From: Verrucomicrobiaceae bacterium | Lineage (GTDB): Bacteria > Verrucomicrobiota > Verrucomicrobiia > Verrucomicrobiales > Verrucomicrobiaceae | NCBI GenBank assembly: GCA_027490195.1 | Contig: JAIXYN010000017.1 | Coordinates: 1-51,503 of the forward strand | Length of the DNA: 51,503 bases | Reading direction: 5' to 3' | Shown here: in pieces, positions 1 to 8,595 of the stretch | How the letters are laid out: each line of letters begins with the position of its first letter | How positions within the stretch are numbered: the stretch's first letter is position 1 | Translations under genes and position numbers: made by a program | Notes under the pieces: model-generated | The model's database searches: none | The model's input: the letters and a program-made list of their open reading frames with translations, nothing else | What the model was told of the DNA's origin: nothing

Positions 1-62
1 CTCCTACCCGCACTCCGCCTCCGCAATTCCCCACCACTCCGCCATCGCGCCAGCAGAGTAGT

Positions 63-82
63 CCGCACAGTCCCCTGTGCGG
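63..82. repeat. Perfect 8-bp hairpin in the leader of the first gene
   Basis: CCGCACAG (63-70) and CTGTGCGG (75-82) form a perfect stem around a TCCC loop. The surrounding 1-120 stretch is rich in CACTCCGCC-like words that also occur in the tails of the composite repeats at 1081-1228 and 14821-14980, so this may be a degenerate member of that family. It is followed at about 117-143 by short iterations of the heptamer ACTTCAA. There is no T-run after the stem, so I do not call it a terminator. Confidence 0.45.
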
Positions 83-162
83 CGCTCCGCCATCACCCAC
101 CACTCCGCCCCCCCTCCAACTTCAAACTTCAAACTTCAAACCTTAAACTAGTAACCTCCCCC

Positions 163-1041
163 GTGCTCCGCATCCCCATCATCGACTCCCACACCGGCGG
201 CGAGCCCACCCGCGTCGTCCTCGGCGGCGTAACCGCCGAAAACCTCGAAACCTACCGCCGCGCCATCCTCTGCGAACCGCGCGGCCACGAGGTCATCGTC
301 GGCGCTCTTCTCGTGGAGCCCAAAGACCCCTCATGCGCCGCCGGAGTCCTCTTCTTCAACAACGTCGGCCTCCTCGGCATGTGCGGCCACGGCATGATCG
401 GCCTCATCATCACCCTCTGTCATCTCGGCCGCATCGCACCCGGCGAACATCGCATCGAAACGCCCGTCGGCATCGTCACCGCCACCCTGCATGAAGACGG
501 CCGCGCCAGCATCCGCAACGTCCCCTCCTACCGCAAAGCCAAGTCCGTGCAGGCTGGCACTGTCACCGGTGACGTCGCCTATGGTGGAAACTGGTTTTTT
601 CTGGTGTCCGACCACGGCCTTGCCCTCACCCGCGAAAACATCCCGCAGCTCACCCAGGCCAGCCTGACCATGCGCGCCGCCATACACGCCGCCGGTCACC
701 CCGAAGTCGATCACGTCGAACTCTTCGCCCCGCCGCACGATCCCGCCAATCACAGCCGCAACTTCGTCCTCTGCCCCGGCGGCGAATACGACCGCTCCCC
801 CTGCGGCACCGGCACCAGCGCCAAGCTCGCCTGCCTCGCCGCCGATGGAAAACTCCCCCCCGGCGAAACCTGGCGTCAGGAAAGCATCATCGGCAGCGTC
901 TTCGAAGCCAGCTACACCCCCTCCGAAACCGGCATCATCCCCACCATCACAGGCACCGCCTTCATCACCGCCGAATCCACCCTCATACTCGATCCCGCTG
1001 ATCCGTTCCAATTCGGCATTGGCAGCACCACGGAGCTATGA
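163..1041 (+). CDS. Proline racemase family protein, probably 4-hydroxyproline 2-epimerase
   Basis: This is a 292-residue cytoplasmic enzyme of the proline racemase fold. Both catalytic cysteines of the two-base mechanism are visible: C74 in GMCGHG and C214 in SPCGTGTSA. Having cysteine at both sites argues against the trans-3-hydroxy-L-proline dehydratase branch, and GMCGHG rather than NMCGHN favours 4-hydroxyproline epimerase over true proline racemase (family knowledge). The expected reaction is trans-4-hydroxy-L-proline to cis-4-hydroxy-D-proline, the substrate of a FAD dehydrogenase such as the one at 4476-5717. The start is GTG, chosen because the conserved SHTGGEPTR motif lies at residues 9-17. 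The protein is slightly shorter than the usual 310-330 residues, and no Shine-Dalgarno is visible. The substrate assignment is inference; proline racemase is the alternative. Confidence 0.85.
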   Translation: MLRIPIIDSHTGGEPTRVVLGGVTAENLETYRRAILCEPRGHEVIVGALLVEPKDPSCAAGVLFFNNVGLLGMCGHGMIGLIITLCHLGRIAPGEHRIETPVGIVTATLHEDGRASIRNVPSYRKAKSVQAGTVTGDVAYGGNWFFLVSDHGLALTRENIPQLTQASLTMRAAIHAAGHPEVDHVELFAPPHDPANHSRNFVLCPGGEYDRSPCGTGTSAKLACLAADGKLPPGETWRQESIIGSVFEASYTPSETGIIPTITGTAFITAESTLILDPADPFQFGIGSTTEL

Positions 1042-1080
1042 AGACGGATGAAGCCTCCACTTCAACGCCTCTCTCCTCCG

Positions 1081-1228
1081 CCAGCCCCAAAGGGGCTGCG
1101 TAATAGAGCCCAGGGTCGCCGAGCCTTAGCGAGGCCACCCTGGGTTTCTGCCATCGAAGCCAGGAAGCAAACCCACCGCTCCGCAACATCCGACGCCTAC
1201 CAGCAGCGTCTGCAATCAGCTCCGCCCC
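1081..1228 (+). repeat. Composite intergenic repeat, copy A
   Basis: This copy has four modules in order. First is a short hairpin (CAGCCCC/GGGGCTG). Second is a larger hairpin, CCCAGGGT near 1109 pairing with ACCCTGGG near 1137, with an inner GCCT/AGGC stem. Third is a tail word GGAAGCAAACCCACCGCTCC starting at 1163. Fourth is ACCAGCAGCGTCTGCAA at 1199-1215. The same order and a 36-base spacing between modules three and four are found on the opposite strand at 14821-14980. It fills most of the gap between the epimerase and the S9 peptidase, and no gene is seen in it. Confidence 0.75.
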
Positions 1229-1263
1229 AAACGTCCGCCGAGATCGGATAATAACCCAACTTC

Positions 1264-3564
1264 ATGAAACCATTTTTCCTCCTTATTATTCTGGTTCTCC
1301 TCGCCTGCTTGGCCCCCGCTCAAGACCGCTACGAGCAAGCCCTCACGCTTCCCAGGCGCACCGAAAACCTCGTCTTCCGTGATCGCATCAAGGCGAACTG
1401 GCTGCCAGATGGCAAATCCTTCTGGTACCGCATCCAAACCGGACCAAAAACCCAGGAATTTGTCCTCATCCAAGCCGACACCGGCGCACGCAAAACCGCG
1501 CCGTCGCTCAAAGCACTCGGCCTCCCCGAACAGGAAGCCCTCAAATCCTCCACCACCAAAATCGAACTCCGCCGCACCTCCCGCACCGGCGAAGAGTCTG
1601 GCTTCAAGTTCATCAATCAGCTCGATGCCGACGTCGATCTCTTCTGGATCAATCAGCAGGGCGAGCACATTCGCTACGGCGGCATTCGCGCAGGCACCGA
1701 GCGCGAGCAGCACACCTTCGACGGACATGTGTGGCTCATCACCAGCCGCACCGGTGAACACCTCGCCATCATCGAGGCCGGCCCTCTGGTGCAGACACTC
1801 ATCATTGATGGCAAGGGCATCACTCCAGCAAAACAGGAGCCGAAGAAAAATGAGCCAGGCTTCAAATCACCTGATGGCAAATTGAAGATTGAGGTCACCC
1901 CAGCTTTCATCCTCCTCAATCAGCGTCCATTGAAACTAGACTCCATGCAGGATTTTTCGGGGCCAGCCCAATGGGCGCCAGATTCTTCCGCATTTGCTAT
2001 CTCACGCTGCAAACCTGTGTCGCAACGACAAATAGCAATCGTGGACTCTTCTCCGAAGGAGCAGGTGCAACCAAAGGTCAAGACTCTCAACTACACAAAA
2101 CCCGGTGATCCACTGCCCAAGCCTGAGCTTCTCATTGTCCGGCCAGATGGGCATTTTTCCATGGTAGATACTGCTCTATTCGCGAACCCGTTCACCGAAT
2201 CACAACACATCGACGTCACGTGGTCTCCTGACAGCCGCGAGTTCTACTTCAATTACAACCAGCGCGGCCATCAGCTCTACCGCATCCTCGCCGCCGATGC
2301 CAAAACCGGCACCGTGCGCACCGTCGTCGAAGAAACCTCCAAAACCTTCATCGACTACACCCACAAAACCTGGCGTCACTGGCTCCATAAAACCGGCGAA
2401 CTCCTCTGGACCAGCGAACGGGACGGCTGGTACCACCTCTACCTCTACGACAGCAAAACCGGCCACGTTAAAAACCAGATCACCAAGGGCGCATGGCCCG
2501 TGCGCGAAGTCCTGCATGTCGATGAAACCAAACGCGAGATCACCTTCCTCGCCAGCGGCTTGCGGAAAGAAGAAGACCCCTACCACCTCCACCTTTGCCG
2601 CATCCACTTCGACGGCAGCGGCTTTCAGCAGCTCACCCAAGGCGATGGCAATCACCACATCGAATTCTCCCCAAATCGCGATTTCTTCACTGACACTTAT
2701 TCACGTGCCGATCTCCCACCCATCCACGAACTGCACCGCAGCAGCGATGGCAGCCTCGTCTGTGAATTAGAAAAAGCAGACGCCAGCAAACTCCTCGCCG
2801 CAGGCTGGACCATGCCCGAACGCTTCATCGCCAAAGGCCGCGATGGCCAGACCGACATCCACGGCATCCTCATCAAACCCTCCCATTTTGACCCCGCCAA
2901 AAAATACCCCGTCATCGAAGACATCTACGCCGGCCCCCATTCCGCCTTCGCACCCAAAGACTTCGGGCGTCTGCTCACCCACCACATCCTCGCCGAACTC
3001 GGCTTCATCATCGCCAAGCTCGACGGCATGGGCACCAATCATCGCGGCAAAGCCTTCCACGATGTCTGCTGGAAAAACATCAAGGACGCCGGATTCCCCG
3101 ACCGCAAGCTCTGGATCAAAGCCGCCGCGAAAACCCGCCCATGGATGGACCTCACCCGCGTCGGCATATACGGCGGCAGCGCAGGCGGCCAGAACGCCAT
3201 GCGTGCGCTGCTGGATCATCACGACTTCTACCACGTCGCCGTCGCCGACTGCGGCTGCCATGACAACCGCATGGACAAAATCTGGTGGAACGAACAATGG
3301 ATGGGCTGGCCCGTGGACGAAAGTTACGCCCGCAGCTCCAACAAAGACGACGCCCACAAGCTGCAAGGCCACCTCCTCCTCATCGTCGGCGAACTCGACA
3401 CCAACGTCGATCCCGCCACCACCACCCAAGTCGTCGGTGCCCTCCAAAAAGCCAACAAGACCTTCGACTTCATGCCCATCATCGGCACCGGCCACGGCGC
3501 CGCCGAAACACCTTACGGCTCACGCCTTCGAATGGAGTTCCTGGCCCGTCATTTAAAGCCATGA
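1264..3564 (+). CDS. Secreted S9 family peptidase, dipeptidyl peptidase IV-like
   Basis: This 766-residue exported serine peptidase has an N-terminal hydrophobic signal (residues 1-19). Cys15 after LLA makes a lipoprotein signal possible, but the box is not a good match. A DPP-IV-type beta-propeller spans about 40-490 and the alpha/beta-hydrolase domain about 500-766. The triad is readable as Ser639 in GGSAGG, Asp712 in GELDTNVDP and His744 in GTGHGAAE. DPP-IV relatives release X-Pro dipeptides, which suits its place between a hydroxyproline-type epimerase and a D-amino-acid dehydrogenase. The nucleophile elbow GGSAGG differs from the classical GWSYGG. Base composition dips around 1930-2200 inside the propeller. 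The exact substrate is unknown. Confidence 0.85.
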   Translation: MKPFFLLIILVLLACLAPAQDRYEQALTLPRRTENLVFRDRIKANWLPDGKSFWYRIQTGPKTQEFVLIQADTGARKTAPSLKALGLPEQEALKSSTTKIELRRTSRTGEESGFKFINQLDADVDLFWINQQGEHIRYGGIRAGTEREQHTFDGHVWLITSRTGEHLAIIEAGPLVQTLIIDGKGITPAKQEPKKNEPGFKSPDGKLKIEVTPAFILLNQRPLKLDSMQDFSGPAQWAPDSSAFAISRCKPVSQRQIAIVDSSPKEQVQPKVKTLNYTKPGDPLPKPELLIVRPDGHFSMVDTALFANPFTESQHIDVTWSPDSREFYFNYNQRGHQLYRILAADAKTGTVRTVVEETSKTFIDYTHKTWRHWLHKTGELLWTSERDGWYHLYLYDSKTGHVKNQITKGAWPVREVLHVDETKREITFLASGLRKEEDPYHLHLCRIHFDGSGFQQLTQGDGNHHIEFSPNRDFFTDTYSRADLPPIHELHRSSDGSLVCELEKADASKLLAAGWTMPERFIAKGRDGQTDIHGILIKPSHFDPAKKYPVIEDIYAGPHSAFAPKDFGRLLTHHILAELGFIIAKLDGMGTNHRGKAFHDVCWKNIKDAGFPDRKLWIKAAAKTRPWMDLTRVGIYGGSAGGQNAMRALLDHHDFYHVAVADCGCHDNRMDKIWWNEQWMGWPVDESYARSSNKDDAHKLQGHLLLIVGELDTNVDPATTTQVVGALQKANKTFDFMPIIGTGHGAAETPYGSRLRMEFLARHLKP

Positions 3565-3612
3565 TTGCATTCCCTGACGGACTCTCGTTAAATACATCAC
3601 CTCCCCATCAGA

Positions 3613-4065
3613 GTGTCATTACGAGACGACATCAACCAAGCCATTAAAGGACGGGCAGACATCGCTTTTGGTTTTGTCAGTCTTCATCGTTTTCAGGACA
3701 TTCTCGATCAAGTGGCTGAACGTTTTCTCAAACGAGGGAAAAGAGATCTAAACAAAATCTGGCTGTGGAACGAGTTCCGAAATGAAACAGGAAGCAGTCA
3801 GCCCGAAGATGTCTTCTCAGCATTGTCTGAAATCCTGCAACCGCAAACCTCCTATTGGTTCATATCGAGTGATGAAAACGGTAAGTATTGGGTAGCTGAG
3901 TCCAGTGGAAGCAGCATCATAAATGTTCTGAAAGAGATGTATGCCTTTGAGTATTATATTCTCGATAAACAGATGTCCTGGATTCTCTGCGAGAATCATC
4001 ATGGAATGCTCATTGAGGCGCGATTTGGCACGACGCCGCACGTCCAAAACGCCCCACCAGACTAA
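3613..4065 (+). CDS. Hypothetical protein, low-GC gene, possibly DUF6756-like
   Basis: This 150-residue soluble protein has no signal peptide and starts with GTG. I do not recognise it firmly. The C-terminal segment with YWFISSDENG, then EYYILDKQMSW and CENHHGMLIEARF, recalls the small DUF6756-type family, but this is from memory only. The coding strand is only about 42-45% GC in sampled 60-base lines, against about 60% or more in the neighbours, and has A/T-ending codons, so recent acquisition is plausible. It starts 48 bases after the S9 peptidase and is followed by a composite repeat. Many small proteins of this kind behave as immunity or orphan accessory genes; no function is claimed. Confidence 0.7.
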   Translation: MSLRDDINQAIKGRADIAFGFVSLHRFQDILDQVAERFLKRGKRDLNKIWLWNEFRNETGSSQPEDVFSALSEILQPQTSYWFISSDENGKYWVAESSGSSIINVLKEMYAFEYYILDKQMSWILCENHHGMLIEARFGTTPHVQNAPPD

Positions 4066-4140
4066 TTGCGATTTTCAGCTCGTCCTGATGACGCTTGAGA
4101 ACATTCTATCGATACTTGTACAATAGACTGACATCTATGT

Positions 4141-4290
4141 CTTGAAGGCCAAAGGCCTTCCGCATCATAGCGAAGGGATGCCGAGCGATAGCGAGTGCTT
4201 CCCTGGTAAACGCGCCAGCACCATCCGGAAAGCAAACCCAGCGCATACTTCGCTCACCGCGCTCACCAGCAGCGTCTACAACGCACCACC
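4141..4290 (+). repeat. Composite intergenic repeat, copy B (diverged)
   Basis: This copy has the same module order as the one at 1081-1228: a short hairpin (AAGGCC AAA GGCCTT), a second hairpin built from AGGGA and TCCCT around CCGAGCGATAGCGAG, then GGAAAGCAAACCCA at 4227-4240 and ACCAGCAGCGTCTACAA at 4265-4281. The hairpin sequences differ from copy A but keep pairing ability, which suggests structure is what is conserved. It lies in the 410-base gap between the hypothetical gene and the D-amino-acid dehydrogenase. The rest of that gap (4291-4475) is more AT-rich and may hold the promoter of the next gene, but I cannot place boxes with confidence. Confidence 0.6.
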
Positions 4291-4475
4291 GCTGCCCGTG
4301 TTGCCAGCACTCCCAAAAACGCACGATCTATCCCCTTGATCAAATGCCATTCTTCTCAGTTTATGGCGCAACGGTCGCAGATAGAGCAAAAATTTTCGGG
4401 CTCATTTGTCGATAATCCCGCGGGTATTGCCAAATTCGTTCAAGAGGCACCTTCCGGCAGTGTTTATATAACGTT

Positions 4476-5717
4476 ATGCCCACCCACATCACCATTCTCG
4501 GAGCCGGCGTCATCGGCCTGAGCACGGCGCTCTACTGCGCCCGTCGCGGCATGCAGGTCACCCTCATTGATCAAAAGCCAGCTCAGCGCGACGGCTGCTC
4601 CTTTGGCAATGCCGGCATGATCGTCCCGAGCCACTTCATTCCTCTCGCAGCTCCCGGCATGGTCAAACTCGGCCTCAAGTGGATGTGGAATCCCGAGTCC
4701 CCCTTCTACATCAAACCCCGCCTCGATCTCGATCTCCTCTCCTGGGGCCTGAACTTCTGGAAAGCCGCCACCGCGCAACGCGTTGCAACTGCAGCACCCA
4801 TATTGCGGGACCTCAGCCTGCTAAGCCGCCAATGCTTCGAAGAAATCGGCCTCGACTTCGGACTCGTAAAGAACGGCCTCCTCATGCTCTGCAAACAGCA
4901 GCACACCCTCGACGAAGAAGCCCGCATGGCAGCGCAGGCAAACGCACTCGGCATCCCCGCTCAAGTCCTCGACGCCAAAGCCACCGCCGCCCTCGATCCC
5001 AACATCACCATGGATGTCTGCGGCAGCGTCTTCTTTCCCAAAGATTGCCATCTCTCACCAGGACGCTTCATCACCGCTCTGGAGAACGAACTGAAACGCC
5101 TCGGCGTGGAGTTTCTCTGGGAGACTGAGATCAAGGGCTTTGCAATCGAGAACCACACCCTGCGCGCGATCAAAACCTCACAAGCTCAAATCGAAGCTCA
5201 GGAGGTCGTGCTATGCAGCGGCGTCTGGTCAGCGGATCTGGCGAAGTCACTGGACCTCAAAATTCCGATGCAGGCGGGCAAAGGATACAGCCTCACATTG
5301 CCGAATCCGGCCCAGCTACCGGAGCTCTGCAGCATCTGCACAGAGGCACGTCTCGCCGTCACACCCATGGACGGAGCGCTCCGCGTGGGAGGCACCATGG
5401 AGATGGCTGGCATCGACGAATCCATCACCCAGCGCCGTGTGCGCGGCATCACGCGCTCCTTTGCCTCCTATTTCCCAGCCTTTCGCGAAAACGACTTCAC
5501 CGAAGTAAAACCCTGGAGCGGTCTGCGGCCCGTCTCACCCGATGGCATGCCCTACATCGGCCGCACCCGGCGCTGGAAAAACCTCACCCTTGCCACTGGC
5601 CACGCCATGATGGGCCTCAGCCTCGCCCCCGCGACTGGAAAGATCGTCAGCGCACTTCTTTGCGAAGAGATTCCACCCGTTGCACTCGAATTGATGTCAC
5701 CCGACCGCTTTATATGA
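4476..5717 (+). CDS. FAD-dependent D-amino acid dehydrogenase (DadA/D-hydroxyproline dehydrogenase type)
   Basis: This is a 413-residue flavoprotein of the DAO superfamily. The Rossmann motif GAGVIGLSTALYCARRG is at residues 9-25 with the acidic end VTLID behind it, followed by the family's CSFGNAGMIVPSH stretch. The C-terminal half carries the PWSGLRPVSPDGMPYIG and ATGHAMMGLSLAP motifs typical of DadA. It should oxidise a D-amino acid to the imino acid and pass electrons to the respiratory chain. With the epimerase at 163-1041 the likely substrate is cis-4-hydroxy-D-proline or D-proline (inference). The ATG follows an AT-rich stretch without a Shine-Dalgarno. Its stop overlaps the next gene's start (ATGA), implying translational coupling. 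Confidence 0.88.
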   Translation: MPTHITILGAGVIGLSTALYCARRGMQVTLIDQKPAQRDGCSFGNAGMIVPSHFIPLAAPGMVKLGLKWMWNPESPFYIKPRLDLDLLSWGLNFWKAATAQRVATAAPILRDLSLLSRQCFEEIGLDFGLVKNGLLMLCKQQHTLDEEARMAAQANALGIPAQVLDAKATAALDPNITMDVCGSVFFPKDCHLSPGRFITALENELKRLGVEFLWETEIKGFAIENHTLRAIKTSQAQIEAQEVVLCSGVWSADLAKSLDLKIPMQAGKGYSLTLPNPAQLPELCSICTEARLAVTPMDGALRVGGTMEMAGIDESITQRRVRGITRSFASYFPAFRENDFTEVKPWSGLRPVSPDGMPYIGRTRRWKNLTLATGHAMMGLSLAPATGKIVSALLCEEIPPVALELMSPDRFI

Positions 5718-6418
5718 AAATCACACTTGCTGCTCTCCTATTCGTTGCGATGCGTTTGGTGGCGCTGGAAACACCGACCTATGTGCATCGCGAGATCGCT
5801 GGATGGAAGGTGCATGTGAATGTGAAGCTGATCGAGGCAGACTCAACGGCGCTGGAGAGGGCAATGGAGCTCCTGAGGTCGCAACTGGATGAAATGGTGC
5901 GCGTCGTTCCAGCGAAGGCGGTGGCGGATCTGCGGAAGGTGCCGCTGTATTTCAATCCGGAGTATCCCAAGACGAGGCCGCGTGCGGAGTACCATCCGGG
6001 CGAAGACTGGCTGCGTGAAAATGGGCGGGACACGGCGATGGCACGGTGTGTCGAATTCAGCAATGTTCGCATCTTTGAGGCCGAGACACGGCGCATGCCA
6101 AACTTTGCGCTGCATGAACTGGCGCACGCCTACCACCACCTTTTTTTGCGCATGAGCTATGGCAATCTGGAGATCAAGGCGGCCTATGAGAAAGCCAAGG
6201 CCAGCGGCAAGTATGACCGGGTGGAGCGCAAGGACAGCGAAGGGCGCAGCCGTATGGATCGTGCCTATGCGATGACGAATCCGCAGGAATACTTTGCCGA
6301 ATGCACGGAAGCCTACTTCACCCGCAATGACTTCTATCCCTTCAACCGGGAAGAACTGAAGCAGCAGGATCCGGAAATGTTGGCCCTGCTGGAAAAGTTG
6401 TGGGGTGTGCAACCCTAA
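5714..6418 (+). CDS. Secreted zinc metallopeptidase-like protein (HExxH, gluzincin/ATLF-like)
   Basis: This 234-residue protein has a short N-terminal signal peptide (about residues 1-19). The zinc motif HELAHAYHH places His134, Glu135 and His138 at the active site, and a downstream NPQEYFAECTEAYFTRND segment (190-207) offers a third glutamate ligand (Glu192 or Glu196). That arrangement resembles the anthrax lethal-factor C-terminal fold and related gluzincins. The start was set at the ATG overlapping the dehydrogenase stop, because the signal peptide begins there; a longer in-frame extension runs through the upstream gene and is not credible. Its stop codon (6416-6418) abuts the stop of the convergent regulator. 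The substrate is unknown; peptide supply for the neighbouring amino-acid catabolism is a guess. Confidence 0.7.
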   Translation: MKITLAALLFVAMRLVALETPTYVHREIAGWKVHVNVKLIEADSTALERAMELLRSQLDEMVRVVPAKAVADLRKVPLYFNPEYPKTRPRAEYHPGEDWLRENGRDTAMARCVEFSNVRIFEAETRRMPNFALHELAHAYHHLFLRMSYGNLEIKAAYEKAKASGKYDRVERKDSEGRSRMDRAYAMTNPQEYFAECTEAYFTRNDFYPFNREELKQQDPEMLALLEKLWGVQP

Positions 6419-7123
6419 TCAGCCCTGAAGTGACTGACGCCGGTATTCGGTGGGGGAAGTGCCGGTGACGGCACGAAAGGTGCGCGTGAAGGCGCTGTGA
6501 TCAGCGAAACCGCAGTCGAGCGCGATCTGGGCGATGGAGGCATCGGTTTCACACAACAAGCGGCTGCCGACGGTGATGCGGGTCTTGGTGATGAGCTGCA
6601 TCGGGCTGATGCCGTGGATGCGCCTGATGATGCGGGCAAAACGAGCCGCCGTCATACCGGCCTTGCGTGCGAGTGAAGAGGGGCTCACGGGATCGTCATA
6701 GGCGGTTTCAAGGTACCGCAGCACCCGCGCCACCTTGGGGGATACGTCGTCACGACTCACGGGAGCCGCCAGGTCCTTGGAGATGCCGATGAGGCCCGTC
6801 ACCTGGCCGCGTTCATCACGAACGGGCAGCTTGCTGGTGAGACCCCATACCGGCACATTCGGCCTGCGCCAGAAAAGCTCCAGACGCTCCACGATGGGCT
6901 GACCAGTGCGCAGCACCTGCTCATCCTGTTCGGTGGGAATGCGTCCATAGTCGCCGGGGCAGACATCACAGGGCCGCCTGCCAAGCATCTGCGATTTGTT
7001 CTTGAGACCGTGACGCTCGACGAGTGACTGATTCACCACCAAGTAGCGACCGGCAGCATCCTTGATGAAAAATGCGGTGTCATGCATCAGATCGGTCACC
7101 TGCTCGATCAGACGTGCGTCCAT
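6419..7123 (-). CDS. PAS domain-containing AraC family transcriptional regulator
   Basis: This is a sensor-regulator of about 234 residues. The N-terminal PAS domain (about 1-115) reads FFIKDAAGRYLVVNQSLVERHG, then RPCDVCPGDYGRIPTEQDEQV, and ends with VWGLTSKLPVRDERGQVTGLIGISKD. The C-terminal AraC-type double helix-turn-helix (about 130-234) ends with CGFADHSAFTRTFRAVTGTSPTEYRR. I chose the ATG at 7121-7123, just before the PAS domain and preceded by a weak AAGG; upstream alternatives are an ATG at 7178-7180 and a GTG at 7196-7198. It is convergent with the metallopeptidase and divergent from the Sel1-C39 gene, so it could control either side. PAS-AraC proteins next to amino-acid racemase genes suggest the hydroxyproline set as its target (inference). 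Confidence 0.85.
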   Translation of the reverse strand: MDARLIEQVTDLMHDTAFFIKDAAGRYLVVNQSLVERHGLKNKSQMLGRRPCDVCPGDYGRIPTEQDEQVLRTGQPIVERLELFWRRPNVPVWGLTSKLPVRDERGQVTGLIGISKDLAAPVSRDDVSPKVARVLRYLETAYDDPVSPSSLARKAGMTAARFARIIRRIHGISPMQLITKTRITVGSRLLCETDASIAQIALDCGFADHSAFTRTFRAVTGTSPTEYRRQSLQG

Positions 7124-7316
7124 GAGCAATGAGCCTTGCTTGGAAAGGATGCCCGGAAAGGCTGGAGGGGCTTTTTTCATTCTGCGAGAAGAAGGCACAC
7201 ATAACGGCAGCCAACCGGACGACTTCCACCCGTCCTGCCATTGTGCGGTTTTTGTCGGCTGCGAAGGTTAGAAAACTCAAGACACGATGGCTGCTCCTGT
7301 CAGATAATGAAGAGAA

Positions 7317-8588
7317 ATGCGCAAGCTCCCATTCACACCTCTCGCAACCTTGCTGCTGATGCTTTCTCTTTGGCCTGCCGATGCTCAAACAGTGCTGGAA
7401 ACGCTGCGCACCCAAGCCGCCGGGGGTGATGTCAAAGCGCAGTTGGACCTGGCGATTCGTTATCGAGATGGCAAGGACGTCACCAAGGACGCTGCCGAGG
7501 CGATGAACTGGGCGCATCGTGCCGCGGATGCCGGCAATGCCGACGCGATGGATTTCGTCGGCTTCGCCTACCTGCGAGGCGCGGTGGTGAAGCGCAATCC
7601 GGCCATCGCCTTCGCTTATTTCAAAGCAGCCGCGAAAGACTCCGCGCAGGCCGCATTCAATCTGGGCCAGTGCTACTACGGAGCGCAAGGTACGGAGCAG
7701 GACTGCGCAAAGGCGCTGGAGTGGTGGAAGAAGGCAGCGGAGATGGGCCATGGCCGAGCCGCTGCGTGTGCGGCGATGGCCTATCGTTCGGGCGAAGGAG
7801 TCAAGCCCGATGCCGTGCAGGCACGCCGCTTGGCGGAGCGCGCGGCCGAATTGAACAGTCCCTCAGGCCTAGTGCTGCTGGGAGAAATGAAGTTTCAGGC
7901 CGGTGACACCAATTCCGCCAAGGCCAACTGGACCAAGGCTGCGAAACTTCACCCCACCGGGGCCACGGGACATCCTTCGCAGCCGTCTGACAATGCCTCT
8001 GCGCAGCAAGGGGCGGATCTCATCAAACTCATGGAATACCGGGGTCGTAAAAACGAGCCGGGGAAGTTTGCTTTCATTCAGATGCCGCACATTCAACAGG
8101 GCTACAACAACTGCGGGTCCACGGCCTGCGCCATCTTTGCGCGCTTTCAGGGAAGCGAGATCGGCGGCTGGGATTTCAAACGCCTCTGTCCCTCGCCACT
8201 CGGCACGGGCACCGACTGGGGCCACTTGCTGGATGCCTCGAAAAAGATCGGACAGCAATGGAAGCTCATCACCTTCACACCTGACGACAGAGGATTTGAA
8301 CAAGCCACCACGATGCTCAAATCTGAACTCGATGCCGGTCGTCCCGTAGTCGTGGACTTCAAATACATCGGTCCGCAGTATCCAAATGGAAGCGCCGGCC
8401 ACACGCTCAATGTGTGCGGCTATCTGGCGGCGGAGAACCTGTATGTCCTCTGCAATCCTGCCGTCGCCACACCGGGGCTCCAACTCATCACCGCCGACGA
8501 TTTGAAGAACTTCTGGCGCTCCGACCACTATGGCGCGCTCTCCAAAGGCGTGCTTTCACGGCCAGCTTTTGTCATTGATCACCGTTGA
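7317..8588 (+). CDS. Secreted Sel1-repeat protein with C39-like cysteine peptidase domain
   Basis: This 423-residue exported protein has a signal peptide at residues 1-23 (cleavage after ADA). Four to five Sel1-like TPR-type repeats span about 30-220, shown by recurring GDVKAQLDLAIRYRDG-like and AKDSAQAAFNLGQCYYG-like units. A C39_2-type papain-fold domain (about 250-420) carries a readable triad: Cys266 in NNCGSTACA, His362 in GHTLNVCGY and Asn380 in LCNPAV. C39-like domains cleave peptides, including double-glycine leaders, but no ABC transporter or leader peptide is seen nearby. Its stop is only 7 bases before the sulfatase start, so the two are probably co-transcribed. Confidence 0.8.
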   Translation: MRKLPFTPLATLLLMLSLWPADAQTVLETLRTQAAGGDVKAQLDLAIRYRDGKDVTKDAAEAMNWAHRAADAGNADAMDFVGFAYLRGAVVKRNPAIAFAYFKAAAKDSAQAAFNLGQCYYGAQGTEQDCAKALEWWKKAAEMGHGRAAACAAMAYRSGEGVKPDAVQARRLAERAAELNSPSGLVLLGEMKFQAGDTNSAKANWTKAAKLHPTGATGHPSQPSDNASAQQGADLIKLMEYRGRKNEPGKFAFIQMPHIQQGYNNCGSTACAIFARFQGSEIGGWDFKRLCPSPLGTGTDWGHLLDASKKIGQQWKLITFTPDDRGFEQATTMLKSELDAGRPVVVDFKYIGPQYPNGSAGHTLNVCGYLAAENLYVLCNPAVATPGLQLITADDLKNFWRSDHYGALSKGVLSRPAFVIDHR

Positions 8589-8595
8589 TTCACTC

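Noticed and set aside
5213..5713. N-terminal extension of the metallopeptidase through the dehydrogenase gene
   Set aside because: The signal peptide begins at the ATG at 5714, which overlaps the upstream stop; the extension is low-complexity Arg/His-rich sequence.
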